From positions 1,891,424-1,955,423 of the forward strand of contig VXAZ01005702.1 of the NCBI GenBank assembly GCA_013399875.1: 64,000 nt of DNA, written 5' to 3'. This document shows, in pieces, positions 37,431-52,100 of this stretch. Every line of letters begins with the position of its first letter. Position 1 is the stretch's first letter. The position numbers were made by a program, and so were the translations under genes. The notes below the pieces were generated by a model that was not told the origin of the DNA, made no database searches, and saw only the letters and a program-made list of their open reading frames with translations. The DNA is from Gymnorhina tibicen (lineage: Eukaryota > Chordata > Aves > Passeriformes > Artamidae).

Positions 37431-40400
37431 TTTATCAGTAAGGAGAAATTACAGAATTCGGAAAACTGTCTCTACAAACTCTGAGTTTGGCTGTGCAGAT
37501 CTCTAGCACACAGTCAGATACAGTGTCACCTTTCTTCATCCAATTTTATCCTGTGTCAACAAGGGGCTACTCTCTACTTTGTAGTAGTTTATCTGAGCTG
37601 AAACTCTACTCACGGTACCTTTCTGTTTAAAAGCTTCTTTGCAAATTATCATCTCCTTACTCCTACCTCTGGGATTTTATTCTTTCCCTGAGTAAATTTT
37701 AGAAAAAATTTTTGGCCATTTCTAATTCTACTCTGTGCAGTAAGGCATATGGTTCAGCAGAGTAAAAACCATTCTGCACTTCAAGCTGCATCTCAACCTG
37801 CATTTCTTATCCCTAAGTGCATCTTTTTTAAGATGTGTACTCTTGCAATATGCAGGACTGTAAGCAGTAAGTGATGGATAGAAGTGGTAAAATGGTAAAT
37901 TTGCTTATATAAAAGCGAAAGGAAATGTAACCATTACTATCTGTAACCATCACTCTCACTATTGCAGTGTAATCATTGTTTTGGTTATTGCACAGGACTT
38001 AAATCTCAAAGTCAGCAGTGCCGACAGTATGCGTGCTGAACTTAGGAATGTAATATATGTGGCATTAGCAGTGGGGCTATAAGAGGGCTCATTAAAAAAT
38101 TACTAGGTATGAAATGGATTGTTTGTTCTGTCTTAGGTATAATGTTCAAGTAATAGAGTGGTATTAACATTCACTTTGGAGGACAAGACATGACTCAAAA
38201 GTTAATTGCCTGTTTAGCAGCCTGTTGCATTTGAAGATCTGAAATGAACTTTCCCTCACACTTAATGAGCTAGAGCTTTTTTAATTGGAAAAATATTTGT
38301 TAGTGCTCCAGCTGTTAATATTATAAATGCCTAGGGCCTCCTCTGGCTTAATTTGTTATGCTGTAATTTAAAGTTCACCAGAATGCATTTTAAATAGCAG
38401 CATGTGAACCAGGGTGGAAATAAATAACCTCTTGCAGAAGATTCTTCAAAGACTGAACAAAATCATGCTGCAAGCCCTGACAAAAATATAAAGCAGACAC
38501 TAAGAGCAGACTATTGTGGAGGGGGACAGGTCTTATGTCAGAGACAAACACCTCAGTTGGAAAAAGGTTATTTATGCTATACAGAATCCATCTGAACAGG
38601 AGTCTTCTTGCAACAGAAAATATATCTATGGGATGCTGCAGTTTTTATTGGGTTGAAAGGGCAAGGGGAAAAAATGTATTTTGGTTGTATTTCAATGTAT
38701 TTCAGTTGTAATTCTAAAACATGTCCTTGCTTCTGATTCTCTTGTAAAATGAAAATATCTGCAAAGTTTCTTTTTTCATTATCTTAATTTTGCAAAGGTT
38801 CAGTCAGGGTTTAAACTCGAACGTAGCTAAAATATATGTAAAATGGTGTTGGGAGGAATTGATTTTTGCCCCTTAGCATCCAGTTCTTTCCACACATCAT
38901 TATTTATTGCAAAAATAATTATTTACAAGCACACCTCAAAATTTCTCTTGGCTAGGACAGACACCTGTGATTGGAACTTATTTCACTTTTTTGGTTCCTG
39001 ATAAAAAGTAATGGCATAACTAAAGAAGTAATCAAAGTTGTCAAAACTCTAAGTCATCTAAATTTGTGAATTGTGCTTCATAGCTAGAAACTTCAGGGCA
39101 GAATTTCTCAATATCATCAGAGGGTTTACTTGATCACAGACAGCATAAAAGTGCATGGCTTTGTTTAAGTATTAACGTTGTGGTTCAACGTGTGCTTACA
39201 GCAGAGACATCTAAATCTTTAAGTTTCTGTATCTTGTTTTATGCCCACATGTGCTTTTAAAGGAAAGTGTTAGACATAGTGTACATTAAGGAGGACTGAC
39301 AGTGTTACTCTCTTGAGTGGAAACCCCAAGCCCAATAAGTCCAGAAATGCTACAGACTTTCCAAAGGAAGTCCTAAGAACACACTGACTAAAAGAATACC
39401 TCATGTATTTGCTGTTTCTGTCAACAGCACAGTAACACTGTGTATCCATCCATGGCCCTGATAATAAACCCTGTCTAACTCAGTTGATACATGCAGTGAA
39501 GAAACTGCATAATTCCTTTCTTTTTACCGTGTTAATCTGCTGTTTGAGCAGCAAAAATGGATGTGATTTTGATGGGCTGGAATATGGGTTCTTCAGCACA
39601 CATTGAAATTCAGAAGATCAGATATCTAATTTCAAAAAGCAAGATTATTAAGTTGAAGAACATCTGTCTTGCAAGATATGCATTCCCTTTAAAATTACTG
39701 TGCTTTGTAATGCTTTGCTTTAAGCTCTTCAGTTGTGGACTTAGCATCATTCATTACTTTGGAGGGAGCAGAACTCCTGCCTGAAGCAAATTTAATCAAG
39801 TGTCACTTCAAACCTCCTGGCAGAAGAAGTGACACCATTTTGTAGCCAGCATATTCCCTTGAACTGTACAGGTCATCCTTCAATTCTCATGCAGTGTCAT
39901 CACTCTATTTATAGTAGAAACCAATGTACCCATGAGAAACAAAACTAGCAGTAATCTTCAAAGGCAGCTCAGTATGAACTTGTATTTTTTTTTTTTTTTG
40001 TGAGAAGATGATGGCATAGGTTCAAGATCCTGTTTCTAGAAAATAATAAATTGATTGTGGTATTCATGAATAATGGAACATAATTTTTCACCCATCATCC
40101 TTGACAGAAAGAGTTGTGTTGTCTTTACTGGGTCAGATGTCAGAAGCCTAAAGCAAGAGATTCTAATCTAATTGGTGCAATTTATTCATTCAGAAGTAAG
40201 ACTCTATATTACAGTACTTCAGTGTGAACAGACTGAGACAGGTCATGTCATTGATTTGTTTTTCTAATGGAGAAGTAATAACTGTTGGTAAATATACTTC
40301 AGCAATGGATGAGCTGACTTCTCACTGAAAGAAACTACTTAGGAATGAGAACCTGAGGCTTGTTGAGTTGATGAGTCTGAAACCTATCTATTATTTCTGC

Positions 40401-43395
40401 AGGAAAATACAGGCCCCCAACAGTTGTACTTGATGTTCTGCTATATGATGATTTGTCAATGCCATGACAATTGCTTTTGGGATCATCAGATGTAACGTAC
40501 ATATTTCATCATTGCACACAATCTGCGTTGAAAAGGAAATTGTGTTATTACAATGCATTGAGCATGTCCAATTTCAGGAAAAACCAAAATATTCTAAACA
40601 GACTTGCTTCCCCTTGTAATCTAATTTTCCAGCTACCTCTGGGTATGTACTGAAAAGTTCCATTAAAAGAAAAGGGAAGAAAGTGTTCTGTTCTCACATC
40701 TCAAACTGTCTGTTTCAGGGACACAGGGAGGGTTTGTGATATGCTCAAAAAAAGTGCTCATCTTGCCAAGATTGATTAAATAAATAATAAACTGTAGATA
40801 TATTTATGCATAATACTGCTTGGCATAAAAGCATAGAAAACTGCAGCACAAAAAAGATGCAAACCAAAATTATGACCAGATACAAAACATAGCAGAAATC
40901 ATAAATTATATCTAAAACACAGATTGACAGAGATAATGGATACATTAGAGCTTCTTTTCCATGTCCTATGGTGCTTGGAATTAATAGTATGTCTTGCTGG
41001 TCTCTGAGAATCTGAAATATTAATGAAAACAAGTGTGCTGCAGTAGCGTAAATTCTGCAAATCTCATGACAAAAATAACTGGACGATGTAACCACAAGAA
41101 ATTATCATGATTGTCAAAATGTCACAAAAGAGCTTAAAGTTTATCATCTATAAGTGGAGGTTTATCAGACCTTGAAAAGTTAAGGTGTGTTTGGACTGAG
41201 AACTTAACAACTCAGTTACCTAAAACTTTCAACATTTAAAGGTTGTTGCAGTCTTTTCTAAATGTATTCACATGGCATGTTGTGGAAAACAAGAGACTAA
41301 AGCTCACCCCAAAAATCTATTCATCAAGTATCTCAAATGTACTGAGACAGGGCATTGTCATTTTTGTTTCTAACTTCCTGTCTGAACTCTTGAGATATGT
41401 GTCAGTCCCTCAAATGACTAAAAAAAATTCTGCAGTTTGGTTCATGCTGTCACCGTAACATCCAAAAGCAATAGGAATTTCTGGAGCCTCTTGGAAAAGA
41501 GAAAAATTCTGTGTCGATATCTTCTTACCAAACACCTTAGATCTGGATATTCTTTTGCCTGAACTAAAGCTCCCTGCCAAGGCTGGAGAACAAGAGCATG
41601 ACTGAGAATTGACCCTATCATTCATTGAACATGGAAAGTTCCATCATCCTGCCCCTGGTATTCTCAGGCTTCTGAGCAGAGGTGGTAGAAAAGAAGCCAT
41701 ATCAACAACTTCAAAATAAAGTCTTTAAGAACCATTAATGCATTTTAAAAGTGAGTTTTACTGTTACTGTCTTTGGTAAGAGTTTCTTCTCTTAAACTCT
41801 ATACCATACCTATAAAGGTTCAGGGTCAAAAACTGATTGCAATGGAGCTTTGAAGTCAGGGAGGAGGTTTTATTACTTCATCAGAAAAGGTAACCTTTGA
41901 AGAGGTGAAAGCAGAATATAGTTTATTCTCATATACACTGACAACTCTTCACAAGTGGTATCAAGTCCATTTTTGTGTAGGGCTGTGAAAGAAGGACATG
42001 TACTTTCCACCACTAGAAAAGAGCAGTGCTGTGAGTGTGTTCATGTTCTGCATTTTTGAAAAGTCTGGGATTTTTCTCAGCAGAAACTTCTGATAAATCA
42101 AGGCTAAGTAGAGGCATAAGAGCCTCGTGAGTAGACTTCTCTCAAACTGGTATCTGAAGAAAAGCACATGATATGATTAAACTATCTGAGACATCAATTG
42201 CTATAAAAGGCAGCCTTTGGCAAGTCATCAAAACTGCTCCTCTGTTTTCTTTGCATTTCTGAGGAGGTAGCTGTAATGATGAGGAATGGATATTCTGAAG
42301 GCTCATTTTACTTCTGCATATTCCTCTTGCAGCTCTGAAAACTGACAGTAAAATGCTCTCTGTTAGCATCTCACTCAGTTCCAGTAATGAACAGACTCCC
42401 TTCTTCCCAAATAATGGTCACTTAAGAATCACCTGATTGTTCTTCATAGTGATGCATTGTGCTACTGCAAATTCTACCAGCCAAGAGGTTTTTGGCAGTT
42501 CTAGTCTGAAAATCTAGATATCTTTGTAGGTCTTTCTTGACAGTTCAGAGTACCTCAGTGAAAGGTAACAAGCTCTTAAGAATTGTTTAAATGTCACACC
42601 TCTGTACATGAAGTTAGAAGTCCAGTGGATCTGGATATAGATCTGTCAGTTTACCACAAGAAATAACTTACGTTAAGATTTATCTTTACTGTCAAGACCC
42701 AGCTCAGCTATAGAGTACAATAGTTCTTAATCACAAATTAACTCAGTGGGTCCAAATTCAGCTAAACCGGTATGCTGATACAGCTGAATGTACTTTCTGT
42801 CCAGTTGTAAGAATCCGGTTTTTTGGTTTTAGTAGAATTAAAGTCAGGTTGTCGTGTTTAACTTTTCTGTACTGTGTTGTCTTTATATGTGTGTGATAGG
42901 TAGATTTTCAAAAGCTCTACCAAAATTAATTTATTGGCAATAGATCAATTCATAGTGATCTAACAAATCAGAAAATGCTACACTATTAATGTCCTGTAGT
43001 TGTGAACTCTCATGTCTTCAGTTCAAAAAGAGTTTGTTTTAATACATCAAAATAACCCATACTGAGAAGACCACGTAAAACCTTCAGATTAGTGACCTAG
43101 CATAGCTAATATCAGATAAGTGTTAATTGTAGTGCAAAAATTTAATGCTGAGAGATATGATAAGAAAAGTGACAAACCCTCTAGTTTAACTACCACTTTG
43201 GTAAATGGTCAAGCTGGGGTAATAACACAGAAGGTAAGACCTGGTAAAAATGGTGAGCAATAGTGTAGAGTGCAAACTAGATTCAACTGTACTGAAGATT
43301 TACGGCTTCCATTAAATACTCCAGGATAGAAGCGCTCAATCACATGGTAACAGCGGAGCCAGGGACTTTCAGGACTCTGCTGTGGGCTGTGTATG

Positions 43396-43975
43396 TGTCA
43401 ACCAGCAACTCAGCACCACACAGTTGCTCTCTCACTGTCCCACAAGGAGGATGGGGGAGAGAACCAGTGAGATAAAAGTGAAAAAACTTGTAGGTTGAGG
43501 TAAAGAGAGTTTAATTAGCAAAGCAAAGGACACGTATGCAAGCAAAACACAACATGGAATTCATTCAACAGTTCCCATGGACAGGCAGGTATTCAGCCAT
43601 CTCCAGGAAAGCAGGGATTCATCACTGGTAGCAGTGACTTGGGAAGACAAATACCATAACTCCAAATATCCCCTCCTTCCCTGTTCTTTCTTCAGCTTTA
43701 TATTTTGAGCATGACAATATATGGTTTAGAATATCCCTCTGATCATGAGGGTCAGCTGTCTCAGCTGTGTCCCCTCCCAACCCTTTTGTGCCCTCAGCCT
43801 CCTCACCAGTGGGGTGGGGTGAAAAGGCCTTGGCTCTATGTAAGCCCTGCTCAGCAATAACAAAAACATCTCTAGATTATCAACACTTTGTTTTTAGCAC
43901 AATTCCAAAACACAGCTTAGTACCAGCTACTGTACTGAGAAAATGAACTCTGTCTCAGACAAACCCAGCATAAAC
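43396..43975 (-). mobile_element. ERV LTR (minus orientation)
   Basis: Read on the minus strand it begins TGTTTATGCTGGGTTTGTCT and runs through GTAGCTGGTACTAAGCTGTG and GGACACAGCTGAGACAGCTG. An AATATAAAGC box near 43,700 (minus strand) fits a retroviral TATA region. The layout matches a common avian LTR family related to the one at 57245. No gag, pol or env remnant lies beside it. Confidence 0.8.
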
Positions 43976-45931
43976 ATCCACTATGTAAATGCTTACTCTG
44001 AGTTATGTCACTGGATGTACATCTCTCAGATTAATCCAGGTAATCTGTGTCATAAACACACAGATACTAGCAACCCAGAAAACTATGGTGTTCTTTGTCA
44101 TTATTAGCTTCTAGCTGTGTGTCTGCTCAGCTTCCAAAGGCATAGACACACGGATCACAAAAATATACTGCAGCAAAGCTAGTTGTTTGATAGCTGAAAA
44201 TCACTTGAAATAAAATAGCTTGAAGTCTTCAAATCGTAGTCCTTTGGCCTTCTGAATCACATAGTCATAGCCAACAGGTAAAATTTCAGCTACTTTACAG
44301 CTTCAGAAAGATGTAAATTTACTCTGGCTTGCCTATACCTCCTTGCCCCATGTAAATCTCAACATTTGACAAGGTCTGGACACTGTTGCTTTGTTGATCT
44401 AAAACTTCTATATATGTAAGTAAATGCACCTTATACCTGTCTGACACAGGTAGGAATGCCAGGTAGTTTGTTTCTTGTTTTTGTGATTAGTTTGGTTTTT
44501 TTAATTTATCTTCATTTTAAAAGACCTTACATTGTTCAAGAAAAGCTGTGTATCAAATCTTCAGGAAACAGAATTTTCATTTTTCATTATTATTCTTCCC
44601 TGTCTGTTGTTACCTGTAGAGCTTGATGACAAGTGACACAGATGTGAGGAAAACACTTTATACTCAAACTTCAAACACCACTCTGAACACAAAGCTATGA
44701 GAATTTTCTTCAAACATCTACAAAATTTGGGCCAGCCATTTATCTAATAGATTCAAAAGAATCGCCTAGCTATGGCTTAAACATGCTAAGCTGAGATACC
44801 AAGCATCCCACTCCTCTCAGAATAGATAACGAGTATTTGGTAATTTTTCAAGCCTATGAAGAAGATTTTGACGTATCAGGCAAGCACAAAGCTTCTCTCC
44901 CCATGAATAAAAATGAAAATCAATTGTCACAGAGCAGTTCTGGAAATGCAGCTGTGTCTGGGGAAGTATAAAATCAGAAAGGCTGTGTTGCAGGGGAAAG
45001 AAATGATAAGCAAGTAAAATGGACTTAACTTTAAAGTCTGGTAAGTTCAAAGGTAAAAAATGATGTTGGTTCTCCAAGCTAGTGCTACGTATTTATCTTG
45101 AATAGATGTTCTAAGTGAACTTTAGAAATTCAGGTAATAGATTAGTCTAAATAGAGAAGTGGAGACCCTGCCTGTAGGTCACCTTTCAGGCTCTGCAAAA
45201 GGAGTTATTTCTTGGGTCCATTGTAATGACCTTTCAGTAAACATGAAGGTCTAGGAACAAAAGCTGCCTTCGTTACAAAAGCTTTGTTACTGTGCATTTT
45301 CACTGCACTGCAGCATGGGTGATTCCAACTACTTTTATTTCTGGCAGTCAAAATTAATCTAGTCGCGACTGACAAACTGTGGTGATGGTGGTGAACTCTC
45401 ATTGAGAGCAACATATGCTGGAGTTTAGTTCTACCAGCTAAATTCTCTAGTCTGCATTATAGTTAGATTCTGTGTACCTGTTCACATGGCAATGTAGGTC
45501 AGTTCACAAAAGCTAATTCTTTCAGGTTCAGTGACTGTGAGGTGTCAGCAGTCATGCAGGGCTACAGGTGATTTACTCCTTATCACATAGGCCGAAAAAC
45601 AGGAGGAGAGACTAAAATAAATACATCAGCAACTGAATTGATAAGTTCTTCTGAAGCGGCACCCAGAAGTTGCAATTAAATCTATGAAATGTTAATCTTG
45701 TTGTGAGATTTCGCATGTTCCTCCTACCCCAAAGGCACCACTGGAGTTTCAATATCCTCCTTCACACAAGGCTCCCGTGGAGTGGCTGCGGAAGCTTAGT
45801 GCAGGCTACCCAAATTTCCAGTGGATTTTGTGGCACCAAGTTGGTCAACAAGGTTAGAAGATGAAGTGCACATATTTCCTAAACTGTCTAGCTTAAAATT
45901 ATCAATTATCTAAGCAAACAGAGATAGAGAT

Positions 45932-46200
45932 AGTGGGGGGGTGTTTGTTTTATATGGACATTTTGTGGAATAGTTTTTGTGGGCTTTTTTGTTTGGTTGG
46001 TTGGTTTTGGTTTTTGGGGTTTTTGTTTGTTTTTGTTTGTTTGTTTGTTTTGAGGTGGGGGTTTTGTTGCTTTGGGGTTTTTTTGGTTTGTTTTTTTGGG
46101 GGGAATTTTTGTTGCTTGTTTGTTTTTGTTTCTTGTTATGTGTTTTTCGGGGTGTGTGCCTGTTCTTTGTTGCTTTTTTTAGTGGGTTTTTTTTGTGGCA
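45932..46200. repeat. T/G-rich low-complexity tract
   Basis: About 270 bases almost free of A and C on the plus strand, made of GTTT, GGTT and T-run units. Long open frames in it on both strands come from the low complexity and are not genes. Parts can form two-tier G-quadruplexes (GGTTGGTTGGTTTTGG near 45,995). Confidence 0.85.
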
Positions 46201-49060
46201 ACTAAAATTAACAAGCCTTGTTTTGAAAAGAATACAAGCTCTGTGTTTTATGTTGAGATGCACTGCTGGCCACAGCCCTACTTGTGAAATGTGAGTTATA
46301 GCTGAGGCACCTTGGTGTTTCCAGCTGGCCCTTCTCACAGCTACAACACATCCCAGGAGATGGCAAGACATCCACAGCTACGAGAGGACCCATTTTTCTC
46401 CATCTGGTGTTGTTCTGGATGCACACCCTTGCCTTGTGCCTGTTATGGGGTGGTGAGTGCGGGTCTGGTTGACACACTGCAAACTGCAGCGCTCAGTGAT
46501 GCTTTCCAAACAGCTTTTTCAAGTCTGCTTTCTTTAGGTTCTTAGTTAAGTAGAAAACTGTTCTTCCTTTGCCTCAGTCCCTTGGAGCAGTTGTTGTTTA
46601 ATGCTCTAGCTCTAGCCAGACACAAGGCACGGCTTTATGAATTACAAAGTACCATCACATTTCTTTTCCCTCACTGAGCTGCACACTGGGAACTTCTGCA
46701 GGCACTCACTCTGTGGGGACCAGCAGCAAGACAGAGGTGACTGCACCGTTGGCTGGATTTCCTGAGGCAGGGAAGGCACCTCATGCTTGGGAGCTGCCAG
46801 AAGCCCCAAGCCCTGGTCCTGTCACAGCCCTGACTGCCAAGCCTGGCCTGGCACCCACCACACCATCATCTCACCAGGGCATTGGGAGCCCTGCATATAG
46901 GAAAGGCCAACGTGACAGCTGTGTGCGAAAAGGTGCTGAACCCCATCCCACTGAAAAACATTTTAAGGAGAAAGAACATCTCATTTTTTTCTGACACCTT
47001 CCACTCTCAGCAGAAGGGAGTCTATTAAATCTTTCTAAGCAAGTCAGCTGTCCTAGCTCACCATCTTTTCCTTTCTCCTGCCTGGATAATGCTCACAGGG
47101 ACCATAATATGCAACTCATCATTCCATTGGAAAACACACTCAGATGGCTGTGGTTGGCTGCTTTGTTTCCCTGCTTTCTCAGAGCGGGAGTGAGGATGCT
47201 TTCTCCTTATACTTCAGAGGGAAAACAGCCAGAATCAGGGGGAAAATGCCATCCTAACATCTTTCCATGCGTGCTTGGGGAGTGGAAGGATCTTGGCTTC
47301 AGCACATCTCGGCTGCTGTTCTAAATTCCCATGTGGGAAACTCATGAGTTGTTTGATCCAGAAGAGAAGTCTGACACACAAAGTTATGGCTCTGATTTTA
47401 AAATCAGGATGAAGGAACTGGTTGCTGTTGTATTTCCTTATCAATGATTTCAATGTCTGTTCATTGCCTATGTAAGTAGGTTGCCTTTTCAAATGGATTG
47501 CAGTCACTGAAAACAAGCACACACAAAAATGAAGTGCTGACAGCCCAAGTTACAGCTTTGCAGCTCTTCCAAAATCTTCAGACTCAAATTTCCACATACG
47601 ATTGACCCTTTGATATTCTGTGCCTGCATTTCAGAATGCCTGAACTGCTGAAAAGTAATTGTTCTGCTTTTGAACTGTCTCACTCCTGAACTGGCTGTGA
47701 ACAAAAACACTCTCCTGAAACCTCTGTTTACTTTTAGTATTTAGTATTGTCAGGTAGCTCAATTGAGAAAACAACCAGAGGATGGATATTAAACAGCTAC
47801 TATTTTGCAGGCAGATACTGAGAAATACTCTGAGATCAGATTCTATCAATTATATGTTCCACTATGAGAAAAATATTCCTGATTGACCATCTTCCTTGTT
47901 GCATTCCTCCAAGAAGTTTTGTGGCTCTCTTAAAAAGACCGATTTTCCAAGCCTAGTGATCAGAAAGTCAAGCATCATTTCTCATACAAAAAAGTAGAAA
48001 AGTGACAGATTGTCATGTCTCATGTTCCAGTAAGTATTCTTCCAGTAAGTAAACTTCATGGACTTTTTCCCAAGTCTTCTAAAAATTTTTATAAAAGAGC
48101 CACTTGAAGAGATCTGTTGGAGCTGTTCCTTAAAGGAGTATTGCATATTAAAAGTTGACTTTATAAATAGCATTAATGCATGCTAGAAATACTTCAGTCT
48201 GGCTGAACAAAATGAACCACTGCAAAATGATTACAAGAGTTCACAAAAACTATTTTTGTCACTTATGGACCCACAGTACAATTTTGTTGATACATTCCTT
48301 TCACTTTTAAAACTTTGGACATAATTAGGATCATTGTACTACCACAATGATATTGTCTATGAGACAATTCTAGAACATCCAACTCCTATTGCTGATAAGC
48401 CTCCAAGCTTCTTCTATGACACCTTGCTGGTCAGAGATGTGTTAAATTGAATTTTTCTCTTCTTATTTCATCCACCTTGGTGTACTTCATCAAATAGTTC
48501 TGGAAACTACGTCTACTCTTGGGCCTGAAAGGTATTTTGTAGTTCTGCTGCTGGAAAAAAGGTTGAGAAGGAGGAAAGAAGGAAGCAAAAGGGAAGAAAT
48601 TAAATGTGTTATATATTTGTAAAATATACTTTTGTCCTTATGGGAATTCATAATGACTTTACAAGGATAATTTTGCTTTCATTTATTAAGCACTTTTATA
48701 CAGTTGACACAGATTTACCTACAGTAAATGGATATATCCTTTTTTATCATAAGCATACAATTTTATGTGACAAATAAATGGAAGGACAGGGACAAGAGTT
48801 AATCAAAGCTGTAAAAAATGAGAAGAGCGTGTGTGTGATGCATATTTGTTCATTTTTAGATAGTTATTGTTTGATATGGTTATTATAATTCTAAATTGTA
48901 CTGGGAAATTCAATTGCTTCTACCAAAGATCATGAAAATCTGCTAATAGTATCATGCACCAAGAGACAAAAAAATTTCTTTTCTGCTTAGCCATTAAATA
49001 TGTTTGAAATTAATTGCCTTTTAAATTGTGAAGCTTGATTCTCAGACAATCAAGAAGGCG

Positions 49061-49100
49061 AATTGAAAGAATATATGGTGAATTGAAAGAATATATGGTG
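49061..49100. repeat. Exact 20-base tandem duplication
   Basis: AATTGAAAGAATATATGGTG occurs twice back to back with no mismatch, so it is recent or conserved. Confidence 0.95.
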
Positions 49101-52100
49101 AGGAGATTCTTTGAATAATTGGACTTCAGCCTTTACTAGTAGTCTTGTACAGCTACATGTAGAAAAACCATTGACTGTGCAGCCTCAGTTAAGATTTCAT
49201 AGTTACTACTGTTATCGTGTGTACAGCTAATGTGTAGCTATTCCACAGCCTTTTTTCAATGTTGCTGAAACATGATCACTTCCTGATAAAAACACAGGAC
49301 TCATTTACTGAAACTATAGGAAAACAGTGTCCCATATCCTTTATTACCATCATTTGATCTTTACTGGATTGGATAGATCAGATTTTTTAAAAATAGAGAT
49401 GCTTCTCTCAACCATCCTGAAGTCTTTCATAATCTTCTTCCCTGTCTTCTGTCCTTTTTCAGTTACATTTTAAAAAGAAAGGAATAAGCTACCATATCAA
49501 TTTTAAAGGATTGCATGTGTCCATTTCTAACAGTTTTTAACTGAAGTTAGCTCAGTAAAAACCCTCATTTCTTCCTATATGCTAGGTCAGGAACAATATT
49601 TTCTTTTTTATGCAATTCTTCTGCTACCTAAAACTAAACTGACCCTACATGTTACTATAAGTCTTAGGTTTCATTGTGATTCCTTTCATTGTTTTCACTC
49701 AATAAAATGTATTTTTAATATATTTCTGTATAATACAGAAGGCAGTCATATCGGTTTAAACTATTTACAAAGCTCCTTAGTAGTAAACATAATGGTGAAA
49801 AATGACTTTAGGCTGAACATGCCAGTATTTTACTATAAGCAAAGACTCTCAAACAGCTCCACAATTCCACTTTTATCCAGAGAGGCAGAGAGCCCAAACC
49901 CCCCCCAAGGTGTTGGCAGAGAACAAAACACATGAACAGCCGTGTGAATGGCAATAACTTAATTCACAGCTGACTCCAGTCACTGCCAATGGAAAGATGG
50001 ACCTGATAGAGCATTAGCAATTTTCATCTGTTAGTAAATCTAGTGTTTCATTCAGAATTTCTCTTTGGGGAGGGAAAATGTGCTGGAAATTTTCTATCAT
50101 TTGCTCACTTGCCTTGTTACACACGCAACTGCCTGATTGACACACAGCTTGGCTGCAAACAGAAATGGTCATTTAACTGTATGTCTCATCTCTTTGCAAA
50201 TGTGACCCTTAGCTATGACTTTACTTGCAGGTTAATGTCATGCTGATGTAATGGAAAATGTTCATGCAGCCCAAAGCTCAGCTTTTCAGGCCAGGAAAAA
50301 CCAGCAGCTGTTCACATTTGGAAGGTAGTCTTTGCAACCAAAACAGACAAGCAGTTTTCTCTCTCGTACTTGCATATTAAGAAGGGACAAGATTTATATA
50401 ACATCAGGCAATTTTAAGTTAAGAGTAACAAAAATCAGATTGTTTATGCAATTCCAATTAATCTTTATTTATAATTCTTAAAACAAACTGGTCATATCCT
50501 ACCTTCAGTGGGACCATAGGCTTGTTGTGGCTCTTGTTTAGAATATGAAAAAGGGAGTTGCAGTGAAAAAATCTTTGGATGCAGTTCCTATTTGATGTTT
50601 ACTTTGGAATCCATCTACAGTAAGACAAGAAGGAAAAAGCTTTATTTTTTTGTTAATTTTGCTAAATGTCCCTCTGAAGATTCTCATTCTGCAGCAGAGT
50701 TCCTATAAGGCGTTCAGAAATTTCTTCAAGTATAAGGCTTTTGTGAATATTCACTAATAGCATGTTCCCTGTTCTCTATATGACTAAACAGATCCAGCTA
50801 CATTAGTGCTAACCTGAGATTCTCTGGAATTAAGGTTTCGAGCAAACTCAAAACATATTTTGTATAATACAAGTGTTCATAACAGTATTGGAAGTATAGT
50901 TCCTTAGTTGGAAGACAGTTGCAATTGTTCATTGACTTCACCTATGAGTCCCAAGTCCCATTAAGTAAATAAAATGTGTAAATAGTGTAGAAAATTAGAT
51001 TTTTCACTGACAGGGATAAAACATGCCCAATACTTTTATTAAGTATTATTTTAGCCAGTTATTTCTGGTTGTTCTGCATCAATACTGATGGATGCTCAAG
51101 GACATACCACACAGAACATTGTATTCTCAATAGTAAAATCATATAGCTCACTTATCATCAAATCTATTCAACAAAGTACTTGTGGCTATCCTCCCAGTAA
51201 AAAGGAACAACCCTGATGTGAACAACACATGTTGGCTGAAATTTTCCACAAATGCTGTCAGAAGGTGCTTTAGAATTTGATTGTGCCCAGCACTGAAGAT
51301 ACCAATAGTTTCTTATTTCAATATATTATACAGCTACTCAACTGCCACCCCTCCCCTGGAATACTTATTAAATTTCTATGGTGCATCAGGTATAAAGTAT
51401 GAATTATTCTAATTTCCCTTAGAGTATTTACCTTTAAGTTTATAATAATTAGAAATCTTCTATTTTTTTTTAATACTACTCTCTTTTGTACAGAAGTGTT
51501 TTTTAAAATACTACTTGAAATAAAAGATAACTGGAAATAGATCAGGAAGCAAAAGTAACATGAAGATTGCCAAATATTGTTTCTACTATGTGTTACGAGG
51601 ATTTCAATTAAGATTCAGTGCAGAATATCAGCAACTGGGAAAGCCGAACTTCTGAGATTAACTTCACCATTGCAGCAGCTCTGTGTATGTTACCATGGAA
51701 GCATACCTGAGAGGAAAAAAGCAGTTGCAGAGAGGGAACTAACTGTCTCAATATAGCTGAAAATAACTGTTACAATGCTGATCTTATTCTTCTATAAAAC
51801 TTTTTGCAAGATGGTAAATCCAGACCGATAACCACTTCCTCATTAGCCCCCGTCGTGAGGGCAATACTCCACCAGGTGTCTATAGAATTGAGCTTATTCT
51901 CTAAAATGGTTCTGACAGAAGGCTCACATCTGGGCCAAATACAAAAAAACCACTCTAGCAGAAAAGGGCAATGTCAAATCACATAGAGAAAACAGCATGA
52001 AATGACAATTTAATTGGTAAGGTATTCAGGGTGGGGGTGGGTGGACAGCATTATGTACAATAGAGGAGTAAAAGGTGCTTTTGTCATTTGATTCTGTCTC

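Larger units (their letters stand above)
30683..43395. other. Intergenic AT-rich stretch
   Basis: Contains the CR1 fragments at 33,928, 34,715 and 37,369, a T-run at about 39,984-39,999, and long single-copy sequence. No exon with both splice sites and a convincing reading was found. Confidence 0.65.

Noticed and set aside
45910..46371. 153-residue minus-strand open frame rich in Lys, Asn and Thr
   Set aside because: It is a low-complexity reading of the T/G-rich tract.
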